The notes: generated by a model from the letters alone, not told the origin. A stretch of 64,000 bases of DNA from Geothrix paludis (GCF_022808815.1 NZ_JAKZLC010000001.1:434001-498000); one strand, 5' to 3'; shown: positions 34,397-43,206, counted from the stretch's first letter. Numbers and translations are program-made.

Positions 34397-35251
34397 TTGA
34401 GCCACCGCCGCCGTCTTGCCCCGATTCTCCTCCTCGCCTTGGCCGGGCTCGGCCCGGCGGCCTGGGGACCCGCACTCTTGGCGGCGCCTCCCAAGGCAGC
34501 ACCCAAGGCAACGGCACCCAAGGTCGTGGCCGATCCCGAAAGAGTGCTCCAGAAGGCCCGTGCGGCCTATGTGAACCTGGCCGGGAAGGGCTTCAACCGC
34601 TACCGCTTTGTCGCGACGCCGGATTGGGCCGCCATGCTGGCGGAGCAGGCGAAGACGAATCCGGAGGGATACCGGGCGGCCCTGGACCTCTTCGCGAAGG
34701 TCCGGTTCGACGTGCTGGTGGGCCCCCAGGGCGACGCCCAGGTCTCGCACAACACCGTGGACAGTCCGAACCCCCAGACCACGGCCGGGCTGAACCAGGT
34801 CTACAGCGGCATGGAGCAGACCCTCACGGGCTTCTTCCAGACCTGGGCCCCCTTCATGGTGAACACCCCGTTCCCGCCCGCGGGCACCTCCGCCCGGCTG
34901 GCAGACGCAGGCTCCCACTACCTGGTGGACTGGGAGGAGACGGGGGACGTCAAGGTCCACCTCCAGATGGACCGGACCTTCACCATCACCGAGATGAAGG
35001 TGAAGAGCCCGGCCTTCGACTCCACCATCCGGCCCGCCTTCGAGCGTCAGCCGGGTGGGCTGGTGCTCGCTGGTTACGACGCCGAGTACCTGTCCACGGC
35101 ATCCTCCCTGCGGCTGAAGGTCCAGATCAAGAACAAGGCCATCCAGGACCTTCCGCTTCCCGTGGCCCTCGACCTCAGCGTCTGGATGGGGGAAGGGGCC
35201 AGGCAGCAGATCCTGATGACCTTTTCCGGGATGACCCTGGAGAAGAAGTAA
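34397..35251 (+). CDS. exported protein of unknown function
   Basis: 284 residues from a TTG start with GGAGGG seven bases upstream. A signal peptide (to about residue 29) is followed by a Lys/Ala/Pro linker and a domain of about 230 residues. That domain begins ERVLQKARAAYVNLAGKGFNRY. The alternation of strands and the ending LKVQIKNKAIQDLPLPVALDL loosely recall LolA-type or outer-membrane lipoprotein-sorting folds, but no motif is decisive. TAGACT at 34350-34355 may be its -10. It sits between two acyl-phosphate genes, with no obvious link to them. Confidence 0.6.
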   Translation: MSHRRRLAPILLLALAGLGPAAWGPALLAAPPKAAPKATAPKVVADPERVLQKARAAYVNLAGKGFNRYRFVATPDWAAMLAEQAKTNPEGYRAALDLFAKVRFDVLVGPQGDAQVSHNTVDSPNPQTTAGLNQVYSGMEQTLTGFFQTWAPFMVNTPFPPAGTSARLADAGSHYLVDWEETGDVKVHLQMDRTFTITEMKVKSPAFDSTIRPAFERQPGGLVLAGYDAEYLSTASSLRLKVQIKNKAIQDLPLPVALDLSVWMGEGARQQILMTFSGMTLEKK

Positions 35252-35254
35252 GCG

Positions 35255-36157
35255 CTAAGCGAGCAGGGCCGCCAGGGCGATGGAGCTGAGCTTGGTCTTG
35301 GCGGTGTCGCCCCGGCTGCTGAGCACGCAGGGGACCCTGGCGCCGGCCACCACGGCGGCGATCTCGGCCCCGCCCAGCTTGGTACCGGCCTTGTAGAAGG
35401 TGTTGCCGGCCTCCAGGTTGGGGAAGAGCAGGCAGTCGGCATCGCCCGCCACGGGGCCGGTCATGCCCTTGATGCGGGCGGAGTCGGGATCGATGGCGCC
35501 GTCCAGGGCCATGGGGCCATCCACCAGGGCGCCCTTGATCTGGCCCCGGTCCGCCATCTTGGAGAGTAGGGCCGCCTCGGCGCTGGCGCGCATCTTCGGC
35601 TGTACCTGCTCGGAGGCGGCCAGCACGGCCACCTTGGGGGTCTCGATGCCCAGGGCCTTCGCGGTCCGCACCAGGTAGCCGAGGATGGCCACCTTCTCCT
35701 TGAACTCCGGTTCGGGAATCACGGCCACGTCGCCCGCGATGAGCAGCTTGGGATGGCCCGGGTGCTCCATCACCGTCACGTGGCTGAGGATGGCGCCGGG
35801 GTCCAACAGGCCCTGGTCCTTGTTCAGGATGGCCTTCATGTACTTCTCGGTGCTGAGCAGGCCCTTCATCAGCAGGTCCGCCTCGCCGAAGCGCACCATG
35901 GCCACGGCCTTGTCCGCGGCCTCCGTGTCCGTGGCGGCGTGGACCATGCGGAAGCGCTCCTTCGCCATGCCCTGTTCGCCACAGACCTTCACCATCACGG
36001 GTTCGTCGCCCACGAGGATGGCCTCCACCAGGCCCGCCTCCACGGCGGCGTTCACGGCCTGCAGGGTGTGGGCGTCGTTGGCCCAGGCCACCACCAGGCG
36101 CTTGCGGGGGCGGTCCTTCACGGCGCGGAGCAGGTCGTCGAGGGTGTTGATCCGCAT
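35255..36157 (-). CDS. ptb: phosphate butyryltransferase (phosphate acyltransferase)
   Basis: Exchanges CoA for phosphate on short acyl groups. 300 residues from ATG 36157 with AGGA seven bases ahead, the size of Ptb rather than full-length Pta. LLMKGLLSTEKYMKAILNK, HVTVMEHPGHPKLLIAGDVA, VAVLAASEQVQPKM and the C-terminal GDADCLLFPNLEAGNTFYKA are typical. It duplicates the acyltransferase step of the nearby Pta-Buk fusion, although the two sequences are clearly different subfamilies. The convergent gene's stop is four bases away. A role in butyrate or branched-chain acid production or use is inferred. Confidence 0.88.
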   Translation of the reverse strand: MRINTLDDLLRAVKDRPRKRLVVAWANDAHTLQAVNAAVEAGLVEAILVGDEPVMVKVCGEQGMAKERFRMVHAATDTEAADKAVAMVRFGEADLLMKGLLSTEKYMKAILNKDQGLLDPGAILSHVTVMEHPGHPKLLIAGDVAVIPEPEFKEKVAILGYLVRTAKALGIETPKVAVLAASEQVQPKMRASAEAALLSKMADRGQIKGALVDGPMALDGAIDPDSARIKGMTGPVAGDADCLLFPNLEAGNTFYKAGTKLGGAEIAAVVAGARVPCVLSSRGDTAKTKLSSIALAALLA

Positions 36158-36218
36158 GGGGGATCCTGTGAAAACGCCGGGCGTCCCGGCGGTGCCGCGA
36201 GGAGAGTACCATGGCGCC

Positions 36219-36575
36219 ATGGCCGTTTCCGTGAGCTACCGCACATACCTCCTGGAGCAGATGGGGCAGATCCGCCCCGTGGACTCCCGGCGGATGTTCG
36301 GCGGTCTCTGCTTCTTTGCCGACGGCCGCGCCTTCGCCCTGGCCGCGGAGGACACGCTCTACTTCAAGGCGGACGACACGAACCGCCCCGACTTCGAGGC
36401 CGCCGGCATGGGGCCCTTCATGCCCTTCGGTGATCCCGCACGGCCCATGCAGTACTACGAACTGCCCGTGGAGGTGCTGGAGGACCCGGACCTGCTCGCG
36501 GTCTGGATGGCCAAGGCCATCGCCGTGGCCGCCCGCGCCAAGACGAAGCCCCGCTCCAACCCCAAGCGAAAGTAG
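36219..36575 (+). CDS. TfoX/Sxy N-terminal domain protein
   Basis: 118 residues. RRMFGGLCFFADGRAFALAAEDTLYFKADDTNR is the TfoX N-terminal fold, and MGPFMPFGDPARPMQYYELP completes it. Sxy/TfoX regulates competence through CRP in gammaproteobacteria, but short stand-alone N-domains are widespread with no proven role, so competence control should not be assumed. The tail is Lys/Arg-rich. No ribosome-binding site; TACCAT ends exactly six bases before the ATG. It is five bases ahead of the acetyltransferase gene and heads a three-gene unit. Confidence 0.8.
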   Translation: MAVSVSYRTYLLEQMGQIRPVDSRRMFGGLCFFADGRAFALAAEDTLYFKADDTNRPDFEAAGMGPFMPFGDPARPMQYYELPVEVLEDPDLLAVWMAKAIAVAARAKTKPRSNPKRK

Positions 36576-36580
36576 CGCCC

Positions 36581-37114
36581 ATGCCCGCCATTGCCATCCG
36601 ACCCGCCACCTCCGAAGATGCCGCCATCCTCGCGGACCTTGGCGCCCGCACCTTCCGCGAGACCTTCGAGCCGTACATCTCCGGTCCGGACCTGGAGGCT
36701 TTCCTGGCGACCGCCTATGGCGAGGCCATCCAGCGCGCCGAGCTGGCGGATCCCTCCCGGCCCGCGCGGATCCTGGAGGCCGATGGGATGCCGGTGGGCT
36801 TCCTCCAGCTGCGCCTGGGCCACCGGGAGCCCGGCGTCCCCGGCGAGCGCCCGGTCGAGCTGCAGCGCATCTACGTGTTGCGTGCGGTCCAGGGCGGCGG
36901 CCGAGGCGCGGCCCTGATGGCGGAGGCGGTGGAGATGGCGCGGGCCTGGGGCGCGGACGTGCTCTGGCTGGGTGTGTGGGAGAACAACCTGAAGGCCCTG
37001 GCTTTCTACGCCCGGACCGGTTTCCGCGAAGTAGGCGACCACGTCTTCCAGATCGGGGACCAGGTGGACCGCGACCTGCTCCTGGCCCTGGACCTGGGCC
37101 GGGACCTGTCTTGA
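36581..37114 (+). CDS. GNAT-family N-acetyltransferase
   Basis: 177 residues. The acetyl-CoA pyrophosphate loop is seen as VQGGGRGAALMAEAV (normally Q/RxxGxG/A), followed by WLGVWENNLKALAFYARTGF, the last two motifs of the fold. IRPATSEDAAILADLGARTF is the first strand and helix. This resembles small amino-acid/peptide acetyltransferases, but no substrate can be named. It lies between the TfoX-like gene and rsmE; its stop codon overlaps the rsmE start (TTGA). Confidence 0.85.
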   Translation: MPAIAIRPATSEDAAILADLGARTFRETFEPYISGPDLEAFLATAYGEAIQRAELADPSRPARILEADGMPVGFLQLRLGHREPGVPGERPVELQRIYVLRAVQGGGRGAALMAEAVEMARAWGADVLWLGVWENNLKALAFYARTGFREVGDHVFQIGDQVDRDLLLALDLGRDLS

Positions 37115-37818
37115 ACCTGGTGCTGCTGCTGCCTGAGGACCTGACGGCCCCGGCCCGGGCCCGTCTCACGGGCCGGCGCCTGGCCCATGTCCGTGAGGTC
37201 CATCGCGCCGCGGTGGGCGACGAGCTGGCCGTGGGCCTCCTGGGCGGGAACATGGGCCGGGGCCGGGTGCTGCGCCTGGACGACGAGGCCCTGGAGCTGG
37301 AGCTGACGCTGGACCAGGCGCCGCCGCCCAAGCTGCCGCTGACGCTGCTGATCGCCGTGCCGCGGCCCAAGGTCCTGAACCGCGTGGTGGCCGCGGCCGC
37401 CAGCCTGGGCGCGGCCCGAATCGTCCTGCTGAACGCCTGGAAAGTGGAGAAGGCCTACTGGGCCAGCCCGAGGATGAAGCCCGAGAACCTGCGCGAGCAG
37501 GTGATCCTGGGCCTGGAGCAGGCCAAGGACACGGTGCTGCCGGACCTTCGCCTGGCGCGACTCTTCCGGCCCTTCGTGGAGGACGAGCTGCCCGGCCTGC
37601 TGGCGGGCGGCACGGGCCTCATGGCCCACCCCGGCACCGGCGCCGCAGTGCCGAAGGTTCTGGCCGCTCCCGTCACCCTCGCCATCGGTCCCGAGGGCGG
37701 CTGGGTGGAGGCCGAAGTGCAGAGCCTCCTCAAGGCCGGCCTGAAGCCCCTCGACCTCGGCCCCCGCATCCTCCGCACCGAGACAGCCCTGGCGGCGCTG
37801 GTGGGGAGGCTGTTTTGA
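37111..37818 (+). CDS. rsmE: 16S rRNA m3U1498 methyltransferase RsmE
   Basis: SPOUT-class SAM methyltransferase acting on the assembled 30S subunit. 235 residues from a TTG overlapping the upstream stop. The N-terminal PUA-like part has RRLAHVREVHRAAVGDELAVG. The SPOUT knot has ASLGAARIVLLNAWKVEK, the SAM loop AIGPEGGW and LGPRILRTETALAALVG, all diagnostic. The TTG start suggests translation coupled to the acetyltransferase. Normal length. Confidence 0.92.
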   Translation: MNLVLLLPEDLTAPARARLTGRRLAHVREVHRAAVGDELAVGLLGGNMGRGRVLRLDDEALELELTLDQAPPPKLPLTLLIAVPRPKVLNRVVAAAASLGAARIVLLNAWKVEKAYWASPRMKPENLREQVILGLEQAKDTVLPDLRLARLFRPFVEDELPGLLAGGTGLMAHPGTGAAVPKVLAAPVTLAIGPEGGWVEAEVQSLLKAGLKPLDLGPRILRTETALAALVGRLF

Positions 37819-37844
37819 CGTTTTGATTACCTTCGGGGGTGGGA

Positions 37845-37942
37845 AAGGACCTCCACGAAGGACACGAATGGAAGGACAAGAGCACGAAGGGAATCCATTC
37901 GTGTCCTTGAGGCTTTTCTTCGTGCCCTTCGTGGAGAGCTGT
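37845..37942. repeat. dispersed CTCCACGAAGG-type inverted repeat, copy 1
   Basis: CTCCACGAAGGACACGAA (from 37851) is mirrored by CTTCGTGCCCTTCGTGGAG near 37918-37936, with an inner pair CACGAATGG/CCATTCGTG. It occupies the gap between the convergent rsmE and ilvA stops. A second copy of the family is at 47598-47757. Confidence 0.7.
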
Positions 37943-37960
37943 TCCTGCTCCAGCGATGAC

Positions 37961-39499
37961 TCAGCCCAGGAACAGCCGGTACGCCGGGTTGTCTCCTTCA
38001 TCCACGAACCGATAGCCCAGGCCGTCCAGGAAGGCCTGGAAGGCGGTCTGGTCCTCGGGGGGGACCTGGATGCCGGCCAGGACGCGACCGTAGTCGGCGC
38101 CGTGGTTGCGGTAGTGGAAGAGGGAGATGTTCCAGCCGCGGCTCATGCGCTCCAGGAAGCGGAGCAGGGCGCCGGGGCGCTCGGGGAACTCGAAGCGGTA
38201 GAGCCGCTCGTGGGTGGCCGCGGGGGCCCGGCCGCCCACCAGGTGACGGACGTGGAGCTTGGCCATCTCGTTGTCGCTCAGGTCCTGGGCCTCCAAGCAT
38301 TCGGCCCTCAGGCGGGCCAACAGCGGTTCGAGTTCCGAACGATCCGCCATCTGGAGCCCCACGAAGATGTGGGCCCGCTCCGGGTCCGCCAGGCGGTAGT
38401 TGAACTCGGTGATGGCGCGGGCGCCGATGAGCTCGCAGAAAGCCTTGAAGCTGCCGGGCCGCTCGGGGATGGTGACGGCGAGGATGGCCTCGCGCTTCTC
38501 GCCCAGCTCGGCCTGCTCCGCCACGAAGCGGAGGAGGTCGAAGTTGGCGTTGGCGCCGGAGAGGATTGCCACCAGGTTCCCTCCGGCCGGGTCCACGCCT
38601 TGGCGGGCCGCCCAGGCCTTGAGCCCCGCCAGGGCCAGGGCTCCGGAGGGCTCCAGGATGGAGCGGTGCTCCTCGAAGACATCCTTGATGGCGGCGCAGA
38701 TCTCATCCGTGTCCACCCGCACCATCTCGTCCACGTACTGCCGGCAGAGCTCGAAGGGCAGGGCGCCCACCTGGCTGACGGCCACGCCGTCCGCGAAGAG
38801 GCCCACCCGCTCCAGCCGCACCCGGTGGCCCACCGCCAGGGAGCGAGTCATGGCGTCCGCGTCTGCGGGCTCCACGCCGACGATCCGGATCTCCGGCCGG
38901 AGCCGTTTCAGGTAGGCGGCGATGCCCGCGATGAGGCCTCCGCCGCCCACGGGCACGAAGACCGCCCGCAGGCCCCGGGGCATCTGGCGCAGCAGCTCCA
39001 GGCCGATGGTGCCCTGGCCCGCGATCACATCAGGATCGTCGTAGGGGTGGATGTAGACCTTGCCCCCGACGGCCATGAGGGCCTGGGAGTGGGCGTAGGC
39101 CTCGTCGAAGGAGTCCCCGTGGAGGACGACCTCCGCACCCAGGCGGCGCACGGCGTCCACCTTGATGCGGGGCGTGGTCACGGGCATGACGATCACCGCG
39201 TCGCAGCCCAGCTTCCGGGCGGACAGGGCCACCCCTTGTGCGTGGTTGCCCGCGGAGGCGGCGATGACGCCCTTGGCGCGCTCCGAGGGCTCGAGCCGGG
39301 CGATCTTGTTGTAGGCGCCCCGGAGCTTGAAAGAGAACACGGGCTGGAGGTCCTCGCGCTTCAGCCACACGGGGCAGCCCACCCGGCCCGACAGGCGCGG
39401 CGCCGCCTCCAGGGGCGACTCGATGGCCACGTCGTAGACGAGGGCCGTGAGGATGCGCTCGAGGAGATCCTGGGGAGGCTGGACCGTGTCTGGGCTCAT
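37961..39499 (-). CDS. ilvA: biosynthetic threonine ammonia-lyase IlvA
   Basis: Deaminates threonine to 2-oxobutanoate, the entry to isoleucine. 512 residues from ATG 39499 (GGAG upstream), the long form. The PLP Lys is in FSFKLRGAYNK (Lys58), and SAGNHAQGVA and the glycine loop PVGGGGLIAG are intact. Two ACT-type regulatory domains follow (about 330-405 and 425-500: ERPGSFKAFCELIG and ERPGALLRFLERM), so isoleucine feedback is expected. A leader peptide and attenuator lie just upstream. An alternative start at 39523 would begin inside the attenuator tail and is less likely. Confidence 0.94.
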   Translation of the reverse strand: MSPDTVQPPQDLLERILTALVYDVAIESPLEAAPRLSGRVGCPVWLKREDLQPVFSFKLRGAYNKIARLEPSERAKGVIAASAGNHAQGVALSARKLGCDAVIVMPVTTPRIKVDAVRRLGAEVVLHGDSFDEAYAHSQALMAVGGKVYIHPYDDPDVIAGQGTIGLELLRQMPRGLRAVFVPVGGGGLIAGIAAYLKRLRPEIRIVGVEPADADAMTRSLAVGHRVRLERVGLFADGVAVSQVGALPFELCRQYVDEMVRVDTDEICAAIKDVFEEHRSILEPSGALALAGLKAWAARQGVDPAGGNLVAILSGANANFDLLRFVAEQAELGEKREAILAVTIPERPGSFKAFCELIGARAITEFNYRLADPERAHIFVGLQMADRSELEPLLARLRAECLEAQDLSDNEMAKLHVRHLVGGRAPAATHERLYRFEFPERPGALLRFLERMSRGWNISLFHYRNHGADYGRVLAGIQVPPEDQTAFQAFLDGLGYRFVDEGDNPAYRLFLG

Positions 39500-39527
39500 G
39501 GGTGCTCCGGGCAAAGAGGTCATAACA

Positions 39528-39558
39528 AAGCCCCCCGACCTTGCGGTGCGGGGGGCTT
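39528..39558 (-). terminator. attenuator hairpin in the ilvA leader
   Basis: On the minus strand AAGCCCCCCG and CGGGGGGCTT pair perfectly around an 11-base loop and are followed by TGTTAT, which gives an intrinsic terminator 29 bases before the ilvA ATG. Its GCCCCC arm can instead pair with GGGGGC at 39585-39590, inside the leader peptide gene, forming an antiterminator. Confidence 0.75.
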
Positions 39559-39580
39559 GGAATCGTGGATCGGATCCGGC

Positions 39581-39649
39581 CTATGCCCCCTCGCGCGACG
39601 GAATGATCGCGATGGCGGCGCTAATGATGGCGGAACCGGTGTGGGACAT
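39581..39649 (-). CDS. ilvA leader peptide, 22 codons, isoleucine-rich
   Basis: A short open frame from ATG (39649) to TAG (39581) encodes a 22-residue peptide with Ile at positions 8, 9, 13, 15 and 16 (SAIISAAIAIIP), followed by SREGA. The pattern, Ile codons followed by Pro and a GC-rich end, is that of ilv leader peptides in enterobacteria. If charged tRNA-Ile is scarce, ribosomes stall on codons 13-16 and leave the GGGGGC of codons 20-22 free to pair with the attenuator arm, so ilvA is read. If Ile is plentiful, the ribosome reaches the stop, covers that segment and the terminator forms. Only a weak AGG lies before the ATG. Confidence 0.7.
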   Translation of the reverse strand: MSHTGSAIISAAIAIIPSREGA

Positions 39650-39669
39650 GGAAAGCCTGTTGGAAAGTC

Positions 39670-39698
39670 AAACTAGCACCGATTTCCAGGTGCCACAA
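39670..39698 (-). promoter_or_regulatory. predicted promoter of the ilvA leader
   Basis: Minus-strand TTGTGG (39693-39698) and TAGTTT (39670-39675) are 17 bases apart. Transcription would begin about 15 bases before the leader-peptide ATG, as expected for an attenuation leader. Confidence 0.45.
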
Positions 39699-39782
39699 GG
39701 CGATTCGCGTGTTCCTGCACACGAAGCTCGCTCCTTCATCGTTAAGCGATGTATAGTGGTCCACCCGTCACCGGAGTCTTTG

Positions 39783-42700
39783 ATGCCGCGCTTCCGTGCT
39801 TCCGCCGTGCTTCTCGTGGCCTGCGCCCTCGTGGCACAGGATCGTGCTCCCCGCTTCGTTAGCTCGCCGGATGTGCATGGCGATCGCGTGGTGTTCACCT
39901 GGGAAAGTGACCTCTGGCTGGGCTCCCTCAAGGGCGGCATGGCCCGTCGCCTGACGTCGCATCCAGGCCTGGAGACTGCGGCCCGCTTCAGCCCCGATGG
40001 CAAGTGGATCGCCTTCACCGCCCAGTACGACGGGGCCACCGAGGCCTACGTCATGCCCGCCGAAGGCGGCATGCCGAAGCGCCTCACCTGGAGCGGGTAC
40101 GCCTCCGTGCAGGGCTGGACGCCGGACAGCCTCCAGGTGGTGGTCAAGGCCCTCGGCGGGTACGACCGCCGCCCCATCGAGCGACTCTTCACCGTGGATC
40201 TGGAAGGCCACGAACCCGCCGCCCTCGCGGTTCCGCGGGCGGTCCAGGGCACCCTGTCGCCGGATGGCCAGCGCTTGGCCTACAGCTCCAAGGGACATGT
40301 CGAATACTACTGGAAGCGCTACAAGGGTGGTCTGCACCAGGACCTCTGGCTGGCGGACCTGAAGACCGGCGGCTTCACGAAGCTGACGGACTACGTGGGC
40401 CGCAACGGCGCCCCCATCTGGGCGAACGGCAAGGTGCTCTTCGAGTCCGACCGCGGCGCCAGCGGCATCACCAACCTCTATGCGGTCGATCCCGCCACCA
40501 AGGCCGTGGAGCAGCTCACCGACCTGAAGGACTTCGACGTGCAGCAGCCCAGCACGGACGGCCGCACGGTGGTCTTCGTGCAGGGCGGCCACCTCCAGGC
40601 CCTGGACCTGGCCACGAAGACTGTTCGCCCCGTGCCCGTGACCACCGCCAGCGACAGCTGGAAGGTGGCGCCCCACCCGGTGAACCCCAAGGAGTGGATC
40701 CAGGCCATGAGCCTGACGGGCCAGACCGCCGTCTTCGAGGCCCGGGGAGAAGTCTTCCTCCTGCCCACGGACGCGGCGAAGCCTGCGAAGAACCTCACGC
40801 AGACGCCCGGCGTGCGCGAGCGCTTCCCGCGCCTGTCGCCGGACGGCAAGCGCGTGGCCTACTTCAGCGACGCCAGCGGCGACTACGACCTCTACGTGCA
40901 GCCCGCGGACGGTAGCGCCGCCGAGCGCATCCCCACGGGCCTCAAGACCGCCCTCTACCACCTGGAGTGGAGCCCGGACGGCACGAAGGTCCTCTTCGGC
41001 GACAAGAGCTTCGCCATCTACGTCATGGACGTGGCTACGAAGAAGCTCACCAAGGTGGACGAGTTCCACGACCTGAAGAACGACCAGTTCACCTGGGAGG
41101 TGAGCGACTACGCCTGGGCGCCGGACTCCCAGTGGGTGGCCTATTCCGTGGTGGAGCCCAGCCGCAACGGCCGCATCACCCTGTTCAACCTCACCACGAA
41201 ACAGAAGGTGGCCCTCACGGACGGTTTCTACGACTGCGTGAACCCCACCTTCGACCACGATGGCAGCACCCTCTACTTCCTCAGCTACAGCAACTTCCAC
41301 ACGAGGCTCGACCCCAGCCAGGACAACCACATCCAGTCCACGCCCGTGCAGGTCATGGCGGTGAAGCTGCGGGCCGGCGAGGAGAAGGCCGGCTCCTCTT
41401 CCTCCGCGTCCGGCGCCTTCCGCATCGATGTGGCGGGCCTCTCCGACCGCATCGCACCTCTGCCGGTGAAGCCGGGCAACCTCTTCCACCTCAAGGCGGG
41501 CAGGGGGATCGTCGGCTGGGACGAGGTCGAGGGCTGGGACGACAACGTGGTGGAGGAGTTCTACGCGCCCCGCGGCGCCGACAAGTGGAAGCTGCACCTC
41601 TACGACCCCTCCGCCAAGAAGGACAAGGAGGTGATGCTGACCGACGCCATCAGCGACTGGACCTTCGATGCCGAGGGCAAGCGCCTGCTCCTCCGCAAGG
41701 GACCGAACTTCCACGTGGGCGAGGCCGCGGCCGTGTTCACCTCCAAGGCCCTGCCCGAGAAGCTGGACCTGGAGCGGATGATCATGACCGCCGATCCCCG
41801 GGCCGAGTGGAAGCAGATCTTCGAGGACACCTGGCGCTGGTACCGGGACTTCTTCTACGACACGGCCATGAACGGCAACGACTGGGCCGCCATCGGCGCC
41901 AAGTACCGCGCCTGGCTGCCGGAGCTGAACTCCCGGCAGGAGCTGAACTGGCTGCTGAGCCAGATGGTGGGCGAGCTGTGCGTGAGCCACACCTATGTGT
42001 CCGGTGGCGACCTGGGGCCGGCCAAGCTGGCTCCGAGCCCGGTCTATCCGGGCTTCCTCGGCGCCGACTTCAAGGCCGAGAACGGCCTCTACCGCTTCGC
42101 CAAGGTGTATGGCCCCACGGCCTACGCCCGCGACCTCAAGGCGCCCCTGGCCGACCCCGCGCCCAAGGTGAAGGAGGGCGACTACCTGCTGGCCATCGAC
42201 GGCAAGCCCCTCAAGGCGCCTGAAGCCATCGAGTCGCGCCTCCAGGTCATCAAGGGCCAGAAGGTCACGCTGACGGTGAACGCGAAACCCACCCTGGACG
42301 GCGCCCGCACCATCGAGGTCGAACCCTTCCCCAATGACGGGTCCCTGCGCTACGAGCACTGGGTGGCCGGCAACATCGCCGCCGTGGACAAGGCCTCCAA
42401 CGGCCAGCTGGGCTACATGCACATCACCGCCATGGGCGACCAGAACATCGGCCAGTTCGACAAGTACTGGCGTGCCTTCCGCTACAAGAAGGGCATCGTG
42501 GTGGACGTGCGCGGCAACGGCGGCGGCTGGACCGAGTTCTTCATGATCGACAAGCTGGAGCGCAAGCAGGTGGGCTTCAACGTGCTGCGCGGCATGGGGC
42601 CCTTCCGCTACCCCGGCACCGCCAGCGACGGCCGCTACGTCTTCCTCACGAATGAGCAGAACGGCAGCGACGGCGAGGCCTTCCTCGAGCATGTGAAGGC

Positions 42701-43004
42701 GCGGAAGCTCGGCACCATCGTGGGCGTGCCCAGCTGGGGCGGCCTGGTGGGCATCATCAACACCCAGTTCACCCTGGACGGCGGCCGCGTCGAGCAGAGC
42801 AACAACGGCTTCTACGGCAAGGAAGGAAAGTGGTGGGTGGAGAACCACGGCGCCGACCCCGACCTCACCGTGGAGAACGACCCCGCCAGCCTCCTGCAGG
42901 GCCACGATCGCCAGCTCGAAGTGGGCATCGAGACCCTGCTCAAGCAGCTCAAGGAGAACCCGACGCCGAGCTTCCCGGCGGTGCCGGCTTATCCGAAGCG
43001 GTGA
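39783..43004 (+). CDS. tricorn-type S41 protease
   Basis: 1073 residues, matching archaeal tricorn protease. A signal peptide is seen (ending near LVAQDR), so this copy is exported. Residues about 30-640 form two beta-propellers with TolB/WD-like blades (RFSPDGKWIAFTAQYDG and similar). A helical/C1 region with the Ser-His pair in ELCVSHTYVSGGD follows, then a PDZ domain (VKEGDYLLAIDGKPLKA). The S41 domain carries the nucleophile in NEQNGSDGEAFLEHV. It degrades peptides. ATG 39783 has GGAG upstream, and TATAGT at 39752-39757 is a possible -10. It is divergent from the ilvA leader. Confidence 0.92.
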   Translation: MPRFRASAVLLVACALVAQDRAPRFVSSPDVHGDRVVFTWESDLWLGSLKGGMARRLTSHPGLETAARFSPDGKWIAFTAQYDGATEAYVMPAEGGMPKRLTWSGYASVQGWTPDSLQVVVKALGGYDRRPIERLFTVDLEGHEPAALAVPRAVQGTLSPDGQRLAYSSKGHVEYYWKRYKGGLHQDLWLADLKTGGFTKLTDYVGRNGAPIWANGKVLFESDRGASGITNLYAVDPATKAVEQLTDLKDFDVQQPSTDGRTVVFVQGGHLQALDLATKTVRPVPVTTASDSWKVAPHPVNPKEWIQAMSLTGQTAVFEARGEVFLLPTDAAKPAKNLTQTPGVRERFPRLSPDGKRVAYFSDASGDYDLYVQPADGSAAERIPTGLKTALYHLEWSPDGTKVLFGDKSFAIYVMDVATKKLTKVDEFHDLKNDQFTWEVSDYAWAPDSQWVAYSVVEPSRNGRITLFNLTTKQKVALTDGFYDCVNPTFDHDGSTLYFLSYSNFHTRLDPSQDNHIQSTPVQVMAVKLRAGEEKAGSSSSASGAFRIDVAGLSDRIAPLPVKPGNLFHLKAGRGIVGWDEVEGWDDNVVEEFYAPRGADKWKLHLYDPSAKKDKEVMLTDAISDWTFDAEGKRLLLRKGPNFHVGEAAAVFTSKALPEKLDLERMIMTADPRAEWKQIFEDTWRWYRDFFYDTAMNGNDWAAIGAKYRAWLPELNSRQELNWLLSQMVGELCVSHTYVSGGDLGPAKLAPSPVYPGFLGADFKAENGLYRFAKVYGPTAYARDLKAPLADPAPKVKEGDYLLAIDGKPLKAPEAIESRLQVIKGQKVTLTVNAKPTLDGARTIEVEPFPNDGSLRYEHWVAGNIAAVDKASNGQLGYMHITAMGDQNIGQFDKYWRAFRYKKGIVVDVRGNGGGWTEFFMIDKLERKQVGFNVLRGMGPFRYPGTASDGRYVFLTNEQNGSDGEAFLEHVKARKLGTIVGVPSWGGLVGIINTQFTLDGGRVEQSNNGFYGKEGKWWVENHGADPDLTVENDPASLLQGHDRQLEVGIETLLKQLKENPTPSFPAVPAYPKR

Positions 43005-43075
43005 GCCGTTCGCATTGAAATAGAATTCACCACCAGATATCTGTATGTCTCGCGTATCAGCGCAGCTGATGCCGA

Positions 43076-43162
43076 GAGGACACCAAGGCACCAAGAAAAG
43101 ACAAACCAAGCTGGTAATGGACGAGGAGGGACGGTGGTGGGAGAGTAGACCCATCACCGTCC
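43076..43162. repeat. CACCAAGGCACCAAG repeat and hairpin at the left edge of the accessory island
   Basis: GACACCAAGGCACCAAGAAA (43079-43098) belongs to a commonly scattered intergenic repeat type. It is followed by a hairpin GGACGGTGGTGGG/CCCATCACCGTCC (43129-43141 with 43150-43162). Just to the right, base composition drops sharply into the AT-rich gene. Possible terminator of the protease gene. Confidence 0.5.
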
Positions 43163-43206
43163 TCTTCATCATTATCGTTCAAACGTAATTAGGCGATTAC
43201 ACCAAC

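Noticed and set aside
39768-43172. An 1134-codon minus-strand frame opposite the tricorn protease
   Set aside because: Composition is the mirror of the protease gene; no start signal or domain, and the protease is clearly real.
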